Below, piece after piece: positions 9,059 to 16,259 of a stretch of 64,000 nt of DNA. Under the pieces are notes generated by a model, which worked only from the letters and a program-made list of their open reading frames with translations, was not told the DNA's origin and searched no databases. Every line of letters begins with the position of its first letter. The first letter of the stretch is position 1. This stretch comes from VAZQ01 sp963721005 (GTDB taxonomy: Bacteria > Pseudomonadota > Alphaproteobacteria > Rhizobiales > Xanthobacteraceae), in contig CAVRHR010000003.1 in NCBI GenBank assembly GCA_963721005.1, positions 1,178,001-1,242,000 on the forward strand, read 5' to 3'. Made by a program: the position numbers and the translations under genes.

Positions 9059-9126
9059 GCAGTACGACCGGTCGGCCCGTTTGGATCACCGCTCGATGAT
9101 CCAAACGGCGGCTTGCCACGTTTCAA
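9059..9126. promoter_or_regulatory. Divergent ECF sigma promoter region: perfect 12-bp inverted repeat with back-to-back TGATCC boxes
   Basis: CCGTTTGGATCA (9077-9088) and TGATCCAAACGG (9097-9108) form a perfect inverted repeat around an 8-base loop. Each arm holds TGATCC, the -35 sequence of R. sphaeroides RpoE promoters, pointing outward: plus strand at 9097-9102 toward rpoE-chrR, and minus strand at 9088-9083 toward the FAD-oxidoreductase operon. With an 18-base spacer the -10 positions read TTTCAA (plus) and TACTGC (minus), both poor matches to TAAGA. The -35 boxes are therefore strong and the -10 boxes weak. The symmetry could also be an operator or a hairpin in the rpoE leader. Confidence 0.55.
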
Positions 9127-9239
9127 TGGGCATGCAGCCCGCCACCACCCGCTGTCATCTCCCGCCCGGCATGCCGCCGCTCGCCCCGTTATGGGGAACG
9201 GCGCGGTCAGGCAGACACGATCGGAGCCCTTCCCCGGCC

Positions 9240-9815
9240 ATGCCTGTTGAGGAAGCCTCGGATCGAGTCGAATGGTCTCGCCTTATCGTCGCAGTCGGGA
9301 GGTATGGGGATCGCGCCGCGTTCGCCAGCCTGTTCGAATACTTCGCCCCGCGCATAGCAACCTACATGCGACGCTCAGGGATGCCCGAGGCGGGTGCAGA
9401 AGAGCTCGCGCAGGAGACTCTGCTTGCGGTCTGGCGCAAGGCCGCGCTGTTCGACCCCATGGGCGGCAGCGCCGCCGCTTGGATCTTCGCGATCGCCCGC
9501 AACATGCGCATCGACGCTTTGCGGCGCGAGCACCGCGGCGGCGTGACGGAAACCTCCGATGTCGAGGCGGAATTCCAGATCGACAATTCGCCGCAACCCG
9601 ACGCCCAACTCGACGCGGCGCAATCCGAGTCGCTGGTGCGTTCCGCATTGGCGGAATTGTCCGCCGAGCAAATGCGCGTCATCGAGCTGTCTTTCTTCGA
9701 GGAGAAGGCGCATGGGGAAATCGCTCGCATCCTCGAGATACCGTTGGGGACCGTAAAATCGAGACTGCGTTTGGCGATGAACCGACTTCGCGGTCTTCTA
9801 GGTGACCTGTCATGA
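9240..9815 (+). CDS. rpoE: ECF sigma factor RpoE-like (ECF11 type), partner of ChrR
   Basis: This protein of 191 residues has sigma-70 region 2 (FEYFAPRIATYM, the AEELAQETLLAVW helix, and AAWIFAIARNMRIDALRRE for -10 recognition) and region 4 (LSAEQMRVIELSFFEEKAHGEIARILEIPLGTVKSRLRLAMNRLR, a helix-turn-helix). The ATG at 9240 (MPVEEASDRVEW) gives a length close to the 185 residues of R. sphaeroides RpoE. The ribosome-binding site there is weak, and in-frame starts farther upstream exist but add no recognisable domain. The stop overlaps the chrR start as ATGA. By analogy with R. sphaeroides it is held by ChrR and freed by singlet oxygen; that trigger is inferred, not visible. Confidence 0.93.
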   Translation: MPVEEASDRVEWSRLIVAVGRYGDRAAFASLFEYFAPRIATYMRRSGMPEAGAEELAQETLLAVWRKAALFDPMGGSAAAWIFAIARNMRIDALRREHRGGVTETSDVEAEFQIDNSPQPDAQLDAAQSESLVRSALAELSAEQMRVIELSFFEEKAHGEIARILEIPLGTVKSRLRLAMNRLRGLLGDLS

Positions 9816-10486
9816 CACTCGCGCGCCATCCAGACGACATCCGGCACCATCCCGAGGCCTCGATGCTGATGGCTTTTGCGGCAGGAACGCTCGATCACGG
9901 CCAGCATGTAGCGGTTGCCACCCATTTGATCGGCTGTCCGCGCTGCCGAAGCTGGATTCATTCCATGGAGCAGGTGGGAGGCGCCGTGCTGACGCGCCTG
10001 CCGGCTGCCGCGATGTCGAGCGACGCGCTGGCCCGGGCGGAGGCCCGTCTGAACGACACCGGCACGCCGCCCATGCGCATCGAGGCGCCGCAGGCCTCAT
10101 TCGAGGTTTCGACAGCCGGCCTGCCGAGATTCGTTCGCCGGTACAGGTTCGGGGACTGGCAATGGGTGGCGCCGCGCGTGCATCTGCGCCCGATCGTGTT
10201 GCCCGTCGCGAGCCCTTCGCGCGTCTTTCTGCTCAGGTCCGGAGCCGGTACCAGAATGCTGGCGCATTCCCACGCCGGCACCGAGCTGACATGTGTGCTG
10301 TCGGGAGCATTCAGCCACGACGGGGGCCGTTTTGGACCCGGCGATTTCGATCTCGGAGACGAGACCGTGGATCACAAACCGCTGGTCGATGCGGGCGAGG
10401 ACTGTATTTGCCTGGTCGCCATGCAAGGAGAGCTCAGTTTCAAGGGAATCCTAGGCCGGCTCATGCAGCCATTCGTCCGCCTTTGA
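9812..10486 (+). CDS. chrR: ChrR-type zinc anti-sigma factor with C-terminal cupin
   Basis: This protein is 224 residues long. The N-terminal zinc anti-sigma domain keeps H13, H38, C42 and C45 (HLIGCPRC), each exactly seven positions later than the R. sphaeroides ChrR ligands H6, H31, C35 and C38. The C-terminal cupin keeps H152, H154, E158 and H188, each eleven later than the known cupin ligands H141, H143, E147 and H177. Both metal sites therefore look intact. It should bind RpoE in the cytoplasm and release it on photo-oxidative stress. It overlaps rpoE by ATGA, and the DUF1295 gene starts ten bases after its stop, giving a three-gene operon. Confidence 0.95.
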   Translation: MTLARHPDDIRHHPEASMLMAFAAGTLDHGQHVAVATHLIGCPRCRSWIHSMEQVGGAVLTRLPAAAMSSDALARAEARLNDTGTPPMRIEAPQASFEVSTAGLPRFVRRYRFGDWQWVAPRVHLRPIVLPVASPSRVFLLRSGAGTRMLAHSHAGTELTCVLSGAFSHDGGRFGPGDFDLGDETVDHKPLVDAGEDCICLVAMQGELSFKGILGRLMQPFVRL

Positions 10487-10496
10487 GAGGACCACG

Positions 10497-11309
10497 GTGC
10501 GCCTGACGCAACTCGCGATCATGTCGGGCTGCATCGCCGCCGCTTTGAGCGTCGTGATGGCGGCGGCATGGCGTGTTCAGCAAAAAAGCGGCAATTCGGG
10601 TTGGGTGGACGTGTCCTGGACCTTCGGGGTGGGCGGCGCCGCAGTTCTGGCGGCGCTGTTCCCGCTGACGCAAGAGCCTTCGCCACCTTGGCGCCCGCTC
10701 GCCGTGGCGGCTCTGGCCGCCATCTGGTCGCTGCGGCTCGGGCTCCATATCGTGGCGCGGATCCGCTCGGAGGGGGACGACCCGCGCTATCGCGCGCTCG
10801 CCGAGCAGTGGCAATCCGATTCGAGCCGCCGCATGCTATGGTTCCTGCAGCAACAGGCCGCCGTCGGTGCCCTGCTGGCGATCTCGATCGGCTTGGCGGC
10901 GCACAACCCCGATCCATCGTTGCGGATTCAGGATGCGGTCGGCCTTCTGCTGCTGGCGGGCGCGCTTATTGGAGAAAACGTCGCGGATGCGCAGTTGCGC
11001 CGCTTCAGGAGCACCGCCGATGGCCGCAACGCGGTGTGCGATCTGGGCCTATGGCACTGGTCGAGACATCCCAACTATTTTTTCGAGTGGCTCGCCTGGC
11101 TCGCCTATCCGGCGATCGCCATCGATCTTTCCGGTTTCAATCCCTACGGCTGGCTCGCACTGGCGGCGCCGGCGTGCATGTACTGGGTGCTCGTGCATGT
11201 CTCCGGCATCCCGCCACTCGAGGCGCACATGCTGCGGACGCGCGGCGAGATTTTTCGCGCCTATCAAAGGCGCACCCGACCCTTTCTCCCGCTGCCGCGC
11301 ATAAGGTGA
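10497..11309 (+). CDS. DUF1295 membrane protein (steroid 5-alpha-reductase-like fold)
   Basis: This 270-residue protein has about six or seven hydrophobic segments and the DUF1295 signature VCDLGLWHWSRHPNYFFEW near residues 180-200, followed by an SGIPPLEAHMLRTRGEIFRAYQRRT C-terminal segment. The family resembles steroid 5-alpha reductases and isoprenylcysteine methyltransferases and is commonly encoded beside FAD oxidoreductase, DUF1365 and CFA-type genes, so it may reduce or desaturate a membrane lipid. That role is inferred from fold and neighbours. The GTG start at 10497 follows GAGAGGACC and lies ten bases after chrR, so it is probably in the rpoE operon and induced with it. Confidence 0.92.
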   Translation: MRLTQLAIMSGCIAAALSVVMAAAWRVQQKSGNSGWVDVSWTFGVGGAAVLAALFPLTQEPSPPWRPLAVAALAAIWSLRLGLHIVARIRSEGDDPRYRALAEQWQSDSSRRMLWFLQQQAAVGALLAISIGLAAHNPDPSLRIQDAVGLLLLAGALIGENVADAQLRRFRSTADGRNAVCDLGLWHWSRHPNYFFEWLAWLAYPAIAIDLSGFNPYGWLALAAPACMYWVLVHVSGIPPLEAHMLRTRGEIFRAYQRRTRPFLPLPRIR

Positions 11310-11331
11310 TTTCGCCCAGGTCCCCCTCGGC

Positions 11332-11742
11332 TCAACCCATTGCCGCGACCTTGGTCGTGGCAATGATGCCGGCCGCGGCCGCCAGCGCGCCCAGCACCGT
11401 GCCCCAGGCAATGTCAATGACGGTCAAATGCAGGGTCCAGTTTCGCAGCGTGGCATAATTGCTGAGATCGTAGGTCGTGTAGGCGAAGAACCCGAGCATC
11501 GCCCCATACGCAATGGCGGCCCCGCTCGAACCGCTCTTGAGCGCCGGCAGCACGGCAAAAAACATGATGCCGACCGGATAGATCAAGTAGAACACGATGG
11601 CGGGCGGGAGATTGACGCCGGTGAGGAGAATATCTCCCAGGGCGGGCCGGTAGAAGCGGTCCACCATGGTGCCGAGCCAAGCCATGTCGGCAACGATGAA
11701 CACAATCATGGTGGCGACGTAGCCGGCCAAATACGCGATCAT
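11332..11742 (-). CDS. DUF2177 membrane protein
   Basis: This small membrane protein (136 residues from the chosen ATG) has four predicted membrane segments and the DUF2177 pattern: AYLAGYVATMIVFIVADMAWLG at the start, then VNLPPAIVFYLIYPVGIMFF and AMLGFFAYTTYDLSNYATLRNW. The function is unknown, but DUF2177 genes recur in RpoE-ChrR and CFA clusters. It converges with the DUF1295 gene (22 bases between stops). A candidate RpoE-type promoter lies at 11834-11805, about 60-70 bases before the start. An alternative in-frame start four codons upstream at 11754 is possible; 11742 fits the family's usual N-terminus better. Confidence 0.9.
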   Translation of the reverse strand: MIAYLAGYVATMIVFIVADMAWLGTMVDRFYRPALGDILLTGVNLPPAIVFYLIYPVGIMFFAVLPALKSGSSGAAIAYGAMLGFFAYTTYDLSNYATLRNWTLHLTVIDIAWGTVLGALAAAAGIIATTKVAAMG

Positions 11743-11804
11743 GCGTGCACCCACGATGTTGGAAGCCGTTGCATCCGATTACCCTTCCGTAGCCATCCCC
11801 AGGC

Positions 11805-11834
11805 TCTAAACGGAGCAGATGCGGCATTGGATCA
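11805..11834 (-). promoter_or_regulatory. Candidate RpoE-type promoter for DUF2177
   Basis: On the minus strand TGATCC (11834-11829) is followed by an 18-base spacer and TTTAGA (11810-11805). This is close to the TGATCC-N18-TAAGA pattern of R. sphaeroides RpoE; with a 19-base spacer the -10 reads TTAGA. The same -35 hexamer occurs twice at 9083-9102. It would join DUF2177 to the sigma factor's regulon. No start site is known. Confidence 0.5.
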
Positions 11835-11934
11835 TAGCGAGCGAAGGGGGACACCAAGCTGGCTCTCGCAACGCTCTCCTCGTCATCGAAAGCCGCCGCC
11901 GCAACACCTGAACGCGGATCGTTGACCCGCCGCC

Positions 11935-13341
11935 TCAGGCCCCGGCCCGGCCGATGCGGGGCGCCGCATCGGCCAGCCCGAACAGGCCCCCCGGGCGCAG
12001 CAGGAACAGGACCACCAGGAACGTGTAGATCACCATGTCGCGCAGCGTCATGTCGAAATAGGCCGACCAGCCGGTTTCGACCAGCCCGACCACCAGGCCG
12101 CCCAGGAAGGCGCCCGGCACCGAGCCGATGCCACCGAGGAGCGCGGCGATCAGCGCCTTGATGCCGAGCATGGTGCCCATGGCGGAGCCGACATTGCCGT
12201 AGTAGACGCCGACCACGGCGCCGGCGAGGCCGGCGCACAGGCCCGCCAGCACGAAGGTCGCGGACAGGAGCCGCCCGCCGTCGACGCCCAGCAAGGCGGC
12301 GGTGTGCGGATCGTCCGCATAGGCGCGCCACGACAGGCCGAACCGGGTGCGCGTGAACAGCCACAGCATGGCGGCGGCGGTCGCCAGCATGCAGCTCACC
12401 ACCGCGATCTGCAGCGGCGTGACCGTGACCACGAATGCGTCCGCGCGCGCCAGAGCGATCGGTGCTTTGAACAGGGACGGCACCCAGCGGTCGCGCACGC
12501 CTTGCGAGATGTGCAGGAGCTCCTGCAGGGCGATGGCCAAGCCGGCGGTGGCGACCAGGATCGGCTGCCCGAGACGATGACGCGCGTGCAACGGCGCGAT
12601 CACGTAGCGGCCGATGGCGGCGCTCCACAGTCCGGAGAACGCGGCCGCCGCCGCGAACCCGACCGCGACGCCGGCGAGCGGATCATCGAGGCCGAGCGCG
12701 ACCAGGAGCGCAATCGCGCCGATCGCCCCATAGGCGCCGAGCATCGCGATCTCGCCAAACGCCAGGTTGATGCGGCCGGTGATCCCGTAGATCAGCGAAT
12801 AGGCGGTCGCCAGCAGCGCATAGACGGCCGACAGCGCGATCGCGTTGATGAATTGCTGCGCCACATAGGCGACCGAGGCCGGCAGCACCACGACCGCCGG
12901 TGGCCCGGAGCCTTCGCCCGCGCCCGCCCCGGCGGCGAGCCAGAAGCGCTTGAGATAGTAGAGCCGCGCGTCACCGAGCGGGCCACTCTCGGTCTCCACC
13001 GCAACCAGGTCGAGCCGGTCGGCCGAGAACGTGCGCCCGGCAAATCCGCAGACCACATGGCGCACGTGACTCGCCTCACCCGGCGGGCGCGCCACATACT
13101 CGATACGCACGCCTTCCAAGCCTGGCGCGGACGGCCCGTAACGCATCTCGCGAATCTCGGCGCCATCGGGATTGAGCGCCGGTATGACGCTGCGGCACAA
13201 GCGCAGTTGCTCGCCGTCGATCGAATGGCCGCAACCGGCGAGCAGCGAGGCGACCGCGGCCGCGACGGCGGCGAGAGGAAGTACCCGGCGCGCCTGAGGG
13301 TGCGCGCGTGTTCGCCGCCACCACGCCAGGACGCCGCGCAT
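11935..13341 (-). CDS. Orphan LivH-type branched-chain amino acid ABC permease with N-terminal lipoprotein-like domain
   Basis: This protein is 468 residues long. Residues from about 170 on are a LivH-type permease: FINAIALSAVYALLATAYSLIYGITGRINLAFGEIAMLGAYGA, later SWRAYADDPHTAALLGVDG and MGTMLGIKALIAALLGGIGSVPGAFLGGLVVGLVE. LivH proteins are normally about 290-300 residues. The extra N-terminal 165 residues start with a signal-like stretch and LLAGC (Cys37, a lipobox), then a soluble domain with two more Cys residues. If processed at Cys37 the domain would be tethered in the periplasm beside the permease. No LivM, LivG, LivF or LivK is nearby. The start follows the stop of secreted copy B (13349) by seven bases on the same strand, so those two are one transcript. 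Confidence 0.88.
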   Translation of the reverse strand: MRGVLAWWRRTRAHPQARRVLPLAAVAAAVASLLAGCGHSIDGEQLRLCRSVIPALNPDGAEIREMRYGPSAPGLEGVRIEYVARPPGEASHVRHVVCGFAGRTFSADRLDLVAVETESGPLGDARLYYLKRFWLAAGAGAGEGSGPPAVVVLPASVAYVAQQFINAIALSAVYALLATAYSLIYGITGRINLAFGEIAMLGAYGAIGAIALLVALGLDDPLAGVAVGFAAAAAFSGLWSAAIGRYVIAPLHARHRLGQPILVATAGLAIALQELLHISQGVRDRWVPSLFKAPIALARADAFVVTVTPLQIAVVSCMLATAAAMLWLFTRTRFGLSWRAYADDPHTAALLGVDGGRLLSATFVLAGLCAGLAGAVVGVYYGNVGSAMGTMLGIKALIAALLGGIGSVPGAFLGGLVVGLVETGWSAYFDMTLRDMVIYTFLVVLFLLRPGGLFGLADAAPRIGRAGA

Positions 13342-13348
13342 GCGTATC

Positions 13349-14206
13349 CTACTTGAAATATTTCAAGCTGGGTGGCGCCTGACCCTTCTTGGTCGGCATC
13401 AGATCGCCGTCCGCGCTCAGGAAATAGTTCTCTTTGCCGATGACCAGTTGGTTGTTGCCTTCCGTGCAATAAGCTTCGGGCCAGTTCGGATGCGGATTCT
13501 GGTTGCGCCGAAAGGTCTTGTCCACGCTCCAGGGTCGGGTCAAGGCGTGATCGAGCACGGTGATCTCGTCATGCAGGATGTTGGCATCGGCCTTGTCGAG
13601 ATGGAAGCGCTCCTTGAAGATCGACTGATTGTCGAAGTGCAGGGGCAGACCGGTCCCGTCATAGGCGCGGGGCCCCTTGAAGGGGCCGCGGGTGTCGACC
13701 TCGAGGGTGTCGTATCGCCCGTCGCCGTCCTCGTCGAGCCAGCGGCCGATCGAATAGCCCTGATAGGTCGGCTCCACATTGGCGGGCCAGTCGCGTCCGT
13801 CGGTGAAGATGCGCCGGTAATGGTCGTTGCCGCCCAGCAGGATATAGGTGGCTTCGGGCGTGACGATGTATTCCTGCGCCGCGTAGGCCATCATGCGCGG
13901 CATGCCGCCGGGAAGACAGCGGGCGGTCGGGTAGTTGCCGATGCCGCCATCGGCTTGGTTGGCCATGCTGTCCTCCAGCACCTTCTGATACTCCGGCGTC
14001 AGCGGCGCCTGCTGCCCGGGTCCCCAGGGCTTGGTCGGATCGAACTTTATCCTCTGGCCTCCCAGGCCCGGGGTCAGGATGCTGTTCCAGCGTCCCTTCC
14101 AGTCCGGATATTTCCCCTCGTCGGCGGCGCGCAGACGTCCCGCCGTCATCGCCAGCGCGGAGACGAGTACGACGGCAACCAAGCCCGCCAAGCTTCGCTC
14201 CAACAT
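13349..14206 (-). CDS. Secreted protein of an uncharacterised family, copy B (285 aa)
   Basis: It has a Sec signal (residues 1 to about 28, ending RLRA-A) followed by DEGKYPDWKGRWNSI. It shares the long motif set of copies A (1884) and C (53760): DGRDWP, EPTYQGYSIGRWLDEDGDGRYDTLEVDTRG, ILHDEITVLDHALTRPW and LMPTKKGQAP. The DEDGDGRYDTLE segment has D, D, D, G and E at positions 1, 3, 5, 6 and 12, the spacing of a calcium-binding EF-hand loop. ATG 14206 follows AGGGAGG by eight bases; a TTG two codons earlier is a poorer start. It sits just upstream of, and is probably transcribed with, the fused LivH permease, so it may be its periplasmic partner. Its function is unknown. Confidence 0.87.
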   Translation of the reverse strand: MLERSLAGLVAVVLVSALAMTAGRLRAADEGKYPDWKGRWNSILTPGLGGQRIKFDPTKPWGPGQQAPLTPEYQKVLEDSMANQADGGIGNYPTARCLPGGMPRMMAYAAQEYIVTPEATYILLGGNDHYRRIFTDGRDWPANVEPTYQGYSIGRWLDEDGDGRYDTLEVDTRGPFKGPRAYDGTGLPLHFDNQSIFKERFHLDKADANILHDEITVLDHALTRPWSVDKTFRRNQNPHPNWPEAYCTEGNNQLVIGKENYFLSADGDLMPTKKGQAPPSLKYFK

Positions 14207-14212
14207 GGTCAA

Positions 14213-14446
14213 CCTCCCTGCATTTTTCTAAACCGTTCGCTTGATTGCGATGGCCGCGACACGCACGCAACGCCGGACAGGATACATCGCCCGCAGCCCG
14301 CATGGAACGCCGCCAGTGCGGGCCGGCGCAAAGCCCGCTGAAGCTCTAAGACCAACGTATGTGCTGCGCGAGCCCTGCGTTGAATGGCGGCGCTGCCGGG
14401 CGCGCCTTACTCATAGCTGCAGACGCATCAAATGAGGAGAATCGCG
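14213..14446. other. Intergenic stretch, divergent promoters expected
   Basis: This is the 234-base gap between divergently transcribed copy B (minus) and the cupin pseudogene (plus). I found no ORF with protein-like character, no strong hairpin and no recognisable operator. GAGGAG at 14434-14439 is the ribosome-binding site of the cupin gene. Confidence 0.4.
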
Positions 14447-14882
14447 ATGGCTCTGACCCACCAGCCGGGCCAGTCCGTTTTCAGATCGGTGCTGCCGGAG
14501 GACATCGACTGGAAGCCGTTCCCGGCCTTCCCGCCTTCGGTTCGCCTGGCCGCCCTCGTCGGCCGGCCGAGCGAGCCCGGTCCTTACGTGATCAGGGTGA
14601 AAATGCCCTCAGGCGTGAAGCTGATGCCGCACCGGCACCCAGAGGATCGAAATCTACACAGTGATGTCCGGCGTCTTCTACATCGGGCTGGGCGAGCGGT
14701 TCGACGGCGCCAAGATGGAGGCCTATCCGCCCGGCAGCGTCATCGTTCTGCCCGGCGATACCTCCCACTTCCACTGGGCGAAGTCCGGCGAGTACGTGAC
14801 CCAGGTAACGGCAATCGGTCCGTTGGGCCTCGAATACCTGGATCCAGCCGACGATCCGCGTGAGCACGACGCCCGTCGATGA
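14447..14882 (+). pseudogene. Cupin-domain protein gene with a +1 frameshift
   Basis: Frame one from ATG 14447 reads MALTHQPGQSVFRSVLPEDIDWKPFPAFPPSVRLAALVG to LMPHRHPEDR. It then loses sense, while the next frame reads IYTVMSGVFYIGLGERFDGAKMEAYPPGSVIVLPGDTSHFHW to a stop at 14882. Removing one A from the AAA at about 14651-14653 (GATCGAAATC to GATCGAATC) joins the two as PHRHPEDRIYTV, the expected cupin metal-site sequence. The intact protein would be about 144 residues with H-x-H, Glu and a later His for metal. A good GAGGAG ribosome site precedes the start. It is either a recent frameshift or a sequencing error; the homopolymer position favours checking the latter. Confidence 0.82.
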
Positions 14883-15214
14883 TTCATAATCAAACGAAAT
14901 GGGCTGCCCAGCGACCGGTAGCGAGATAAGGCCGGGCGGGGGAAACTAAGCCGTTATCAGCTCGATTTGCGCCGCGCGAGGCGGTTTTGATCGCAATCCC
15001 GGCAATGAGGCTGTCCTATTGGGCCGTCAGCATCCGATCGGATGATCTCTCGGCGTAATCACCCCGGCGTAATCATCTCAGCGTAATCATTTTGCAACGA
15101 TTGAACCATGATGATCCCGCGCGCGACCAACCACAGACCGGGCGAGGTGGCAGCCCGTTCGAATTCATCGCTGATTTGATTCAAGCGTCGCATTCTCAAA
15201 AACGGAGACTCCCG
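14883..15214. other. Intergenic stretch with no recognised gene
   Basis: This region of 332 bases holds no convincing coding frame. A short direct repeat of (g)gcgtaatcatc/accc occurs near 15053-15090 (cggcgtaatc, ccggcgtaatc, cagcgtaatc). I see no terminator or promoter I would defend. Confidence 0.35.
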
Positions 15215-15334
15215 ATGTTGATAGTCCTTATTGGCACGGTGCTGATGCCTATCATCGCCGGCCTGCTGTTGATCAGGGTGCATCTGAACGGCGGCACGCC
15301 CGACGACTCCGCTTCGCCGTATATCGGTCTTTAG
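15215..15334 (+). CDS. Putative 39-aa single-pass membrane protein
   Basis: The short frame MLIVLIGTVLMPIIAGLL and onward has one strongly hydrophobic segment (residues 1-21), then a polar tail ending SASPYIGL. ATG 15215 has CGGAGACTCCCG upstream, an acceptable ribosome site. The stop TAG runs directly into the repeat element at 15334. It could be a real small membrane protein or chance; I recognise no family. Confidence 0.4.
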   Translation: MLIVLIGTVLMPIIAGLLLIRVHLNGGTPDDSASPYIGL

Positions 15335-15432
15335 AGCGCAATCCGGTTCGATTGAATCGGATAGCGCTCCAATCTTATTGACGTTGCGCATAATCTTATT
15401 CGAAAAGTCTGCAACTTTTCGGGATCATGCTC
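15334..15432. repeat. Hairpin-rich intergenic repeat of Rhizobiales type
   Basis: The first hairpin pairs GAGCGC and ATCCG (15334-15345) with CGGAT and GCGCTC (15358-15369). The second pairs CGAAAAGT with ACTTTTCG around a 5-base loop (15401-15421) and ends GGGATCATGCTC. The combination resembles a short repeat I know from many Rhizobiales intergenic regions. It may also end transcription of the small gene before it. Confidence 0.6.
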
Positions 15433-15483
15433 CGCACCCCGTCCCGAGGGGCGGTCTCCAAGGACGAGACCTAGGTCGAGATT

Positions 15484-16236
15484 TCAGGAACGTCGGGCTG
15501 CGGCACCGGTTTGCAGCAGCGCCCGCATCCACTCCGCCATCTTGACGTCGCGCACGGCCCTGCCCTGCCCGTCCCGGTCGTCCGGCTGGGCGCCGCTCCG
15601 AAGCAACATCAGGATGATCTCCCGCTGCTGCGCGATGGCGTGCGGCGAGCCGCTGCCGCCGCGGCCGGTATTCTGGACCGCCAGATGAAGCGGGGTCGAG
15701 CCATTCCTGTTCCTGCCGCGCGCCTGCGCGCCGCCGGCCAACAGCGCTGCGACGGCCGCCGCGCAGCGGGTGCGTACGGCCCGATGCAACGGCGGCACGC
15801 CGCTCTTGTCGGTCGCATTCGGATCGGCTCCCGCGCGGATCAGGCAGTCGATGGTGGCGGCCTGCGCGTCCGGATTCCAGGTATTCGCATCCGCGGCGTA
15901 GTGGAGCGGCTGCGCGCCGCGACGATTGGCGGCCGAGCAATCCGCTCCCCTGGCGATGAGGTTCCGGCAGATTTCATGCCGGAAGCTCGCCGCCGCCATG
16001 TGCAGGGCTGAATCCCCGCCATACATATAATGCGCTATCGCCTCGAAGAACCACGGCGCTGCGCTTTCCCGCGTCGCCCCGACCGCGGCACGTTCATGCG
16101 CGAGATCGGGCGAAGCAGCGAGCAGACGCGCGGCCTTGGTTGCATCTCCCGCAACGATCGCCCGCACCAGCTCCAGGAAGCCCACCTGGGGAGAGTTCGG
16201 CTGCGGCCGCCGCGATCGGCTCACGTCCTTGCGCAT
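15484..16236 (-). CDS. Ankyrin-repeat protein (250 aa)
   Basis: There are four to five ankyrin repeats, recognisable by GDSALHMAAASFRHEICRNLIARGAD, RRGAQPLHYAADANTWNPDAQAATIDCLIRAGADPNATD, SGVPPLHRAVRTRCAAAVAALLAGGAQ and NGSTPLHLAVQNT to LRSGAQPDDRDGQGR. There is no signal peptide, so it is probably cytoplasmic and acts in protein binding; the partner is unknown. It is followed upstream on the same strand by the membrane protein (16260) and the DTW enzyme (17057), with gaps of 23 and 2 bases, suggesting one operon read from 17755. The start at 16236 precedes a basic N-terminus (MRKDVSRSRRPQ) usual for such proteins. Confidence 0.88.
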   Translation of the reverse strand: MRKDVSRSRRPQPNSPQVGFLELVRAIVAGDATKAARLLAASPDLAHERAAVGATRESAAPWFFEAIAHYMYGGDSALHMAAASFRHEICRNLIARGADCSAANRRGAQPLHYAADANTWNPDAQAATIDCLIRAGADPNATDKSGVPPLHRAVRTRCAAAVAALLAGGAQARGRNRNGSTPLHLAVQNTGRGGSGSPHAIAQQREIILMLLRSGAQPDDRDGQGRAVRDVKMAEWMRALLQTGAAARRS

Positions 16237-16259
16237 GTCCTTGCCGGGTGCCGCAATCG

